Below are positions 13,712 through 13,882 of a DNA stretch of 13,882 bases, in pieces. The translations under genes and the position numbers were made by a program. The DNA comes from Candidatus Aminicenantota bacterium (lineage in GTDB: Bacteria; Acidobacteriota; Aminicenantia; Aminicenantales; Aminicenantaceae): NCBI GenBank assembly GCA_013139435.1, contig WTAW01000304.1:1-13882 (forward strand), given 5' to 3'. Within the stretch, counting starts at the first letter, position 1. Each line of letters starts with the position of its first letter. The notes under the pieces are model-generated. The model was not told the DNA's origin. It did not search any database and saw only the letters and a list, made by a program, of their open reading frames with translations.

Positions 13712-13882
13712 ACTGTAAAAAAGCCGAGAAACTTTTCCTGAGAGCCCATGACGGGCTTTTAAGCGGGGAGGAGTACAAAGAGCTTGAAGATCACATAAAC
13801 GGGTGTCCTCTCTGCCAAAAAAGCAGAGCAGAGTACCAGAATATCTTCGAAGTTCTGCAAAAAACGGATTTTCCCGAACCCA
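13708..13882 (+). CDS. Zinc-binding anti-sigma factor (partial, 5' part)
   Basis: Expected to hold the adjacent ECF sigma factor inactive until a signal releases it. The visible 58 residues begin MNCKKAEKLFLRAHDGLLSG and contain H29-x3-C33-x2-C36 (HINGCPLC) after C3, the zinc anti-sigma (ZAS) pattern. GGAGGGAG precedes the ATG, which overlaps the sigma stop (ATGA, 13708-13711). The window ends before any membrane helix, so whether it is membrane-bound or soluble cannot be seen. Confidence 0.9.
   Translation, partial: MNCKKAEKLFLRAHDGLLSGEEYKELEDHINGCPLCQKSRAEYQNIFEVLQKTDFPEP

Overview
The window looks like a chromosomal segment from a Gram-negative, probably anaerobic or facultative bacterium of moderate GC. 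An outer-membrane beta-barrel, Tat and Sec signals, a Rieske/cytochrome b complex and a sigma-54 system all point to a diderm. The secreted small proteins and the ECF promoters recall Acidobacteriota/Aminicenantota or Desulfobacterota-like lineages, but that placement is a low-confidence inference. No tRNA, rRNA, CRISPR array or intact insertion sequence was seen.

Layout. (1) Positions 1-1555, minus strand: formate-tetrahydrofolate ligase (fhs), cut off by the window edge about 37 residues before its usual end. (2) 1556-1899: a gene-free stretch with direct and inverted repeats that look like a small mobile or palindromic repeat. (3) 1900-2688, minus: a RadC-type JAMM protein. (4) 2761-7314, minus: a tightly packed respiratory operon, transcribed sdhC-sdhA-sdhB-Rieske-cytochrome b-small membrane protein. 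It joins a succinate:quinone oxidoreductase (complex II) to a Rieske/cytochrome b quinol complex with no cytochrome c1 or f gene. The sdhC anchor is split by a -1 frame change at a run of eight T in the coding strand. (5) 7523-12267, minus: a five-gene operon for a secreted EF-hand-like, Asn/Gly-rich protein, an outer-membrane barrel, a small exported OB-fold-like protein, a membrane histidine kinase and an NtrC-type response regulator. An essentially perfect sigma-54 promoter (12303-12318) precedes the first gene. Two 14-bp dyads (12374-12406) sit where an enhancer for an NtrC-type activator should be. The regulator encoded at the end of the operon therefore probably drives its own operon. 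(6) 12580-13882, plus: a small secreted beta-rich protein, an ECF sigma factor and the start of its zinc-binding anti-sigma factor. The small protein gene and the sigma gene each have a GGGAAG/CGTCTAAT promoter with nearly identical -10 regions, so the sigma factor probably controls both.

How the parts fit: the left half is central metabolism and respiration (C1-folate chemistry, succinate oxidation or fumarate reduction, quinol chemistry). The right half is two adjacent envelope-sensing circuits, one two-component/sigma-54 and one ECF/anti-sigma, each placed next to exported proteins of unknown function. The shared 312-bp region at 12268-12579 carries the control sites of both.
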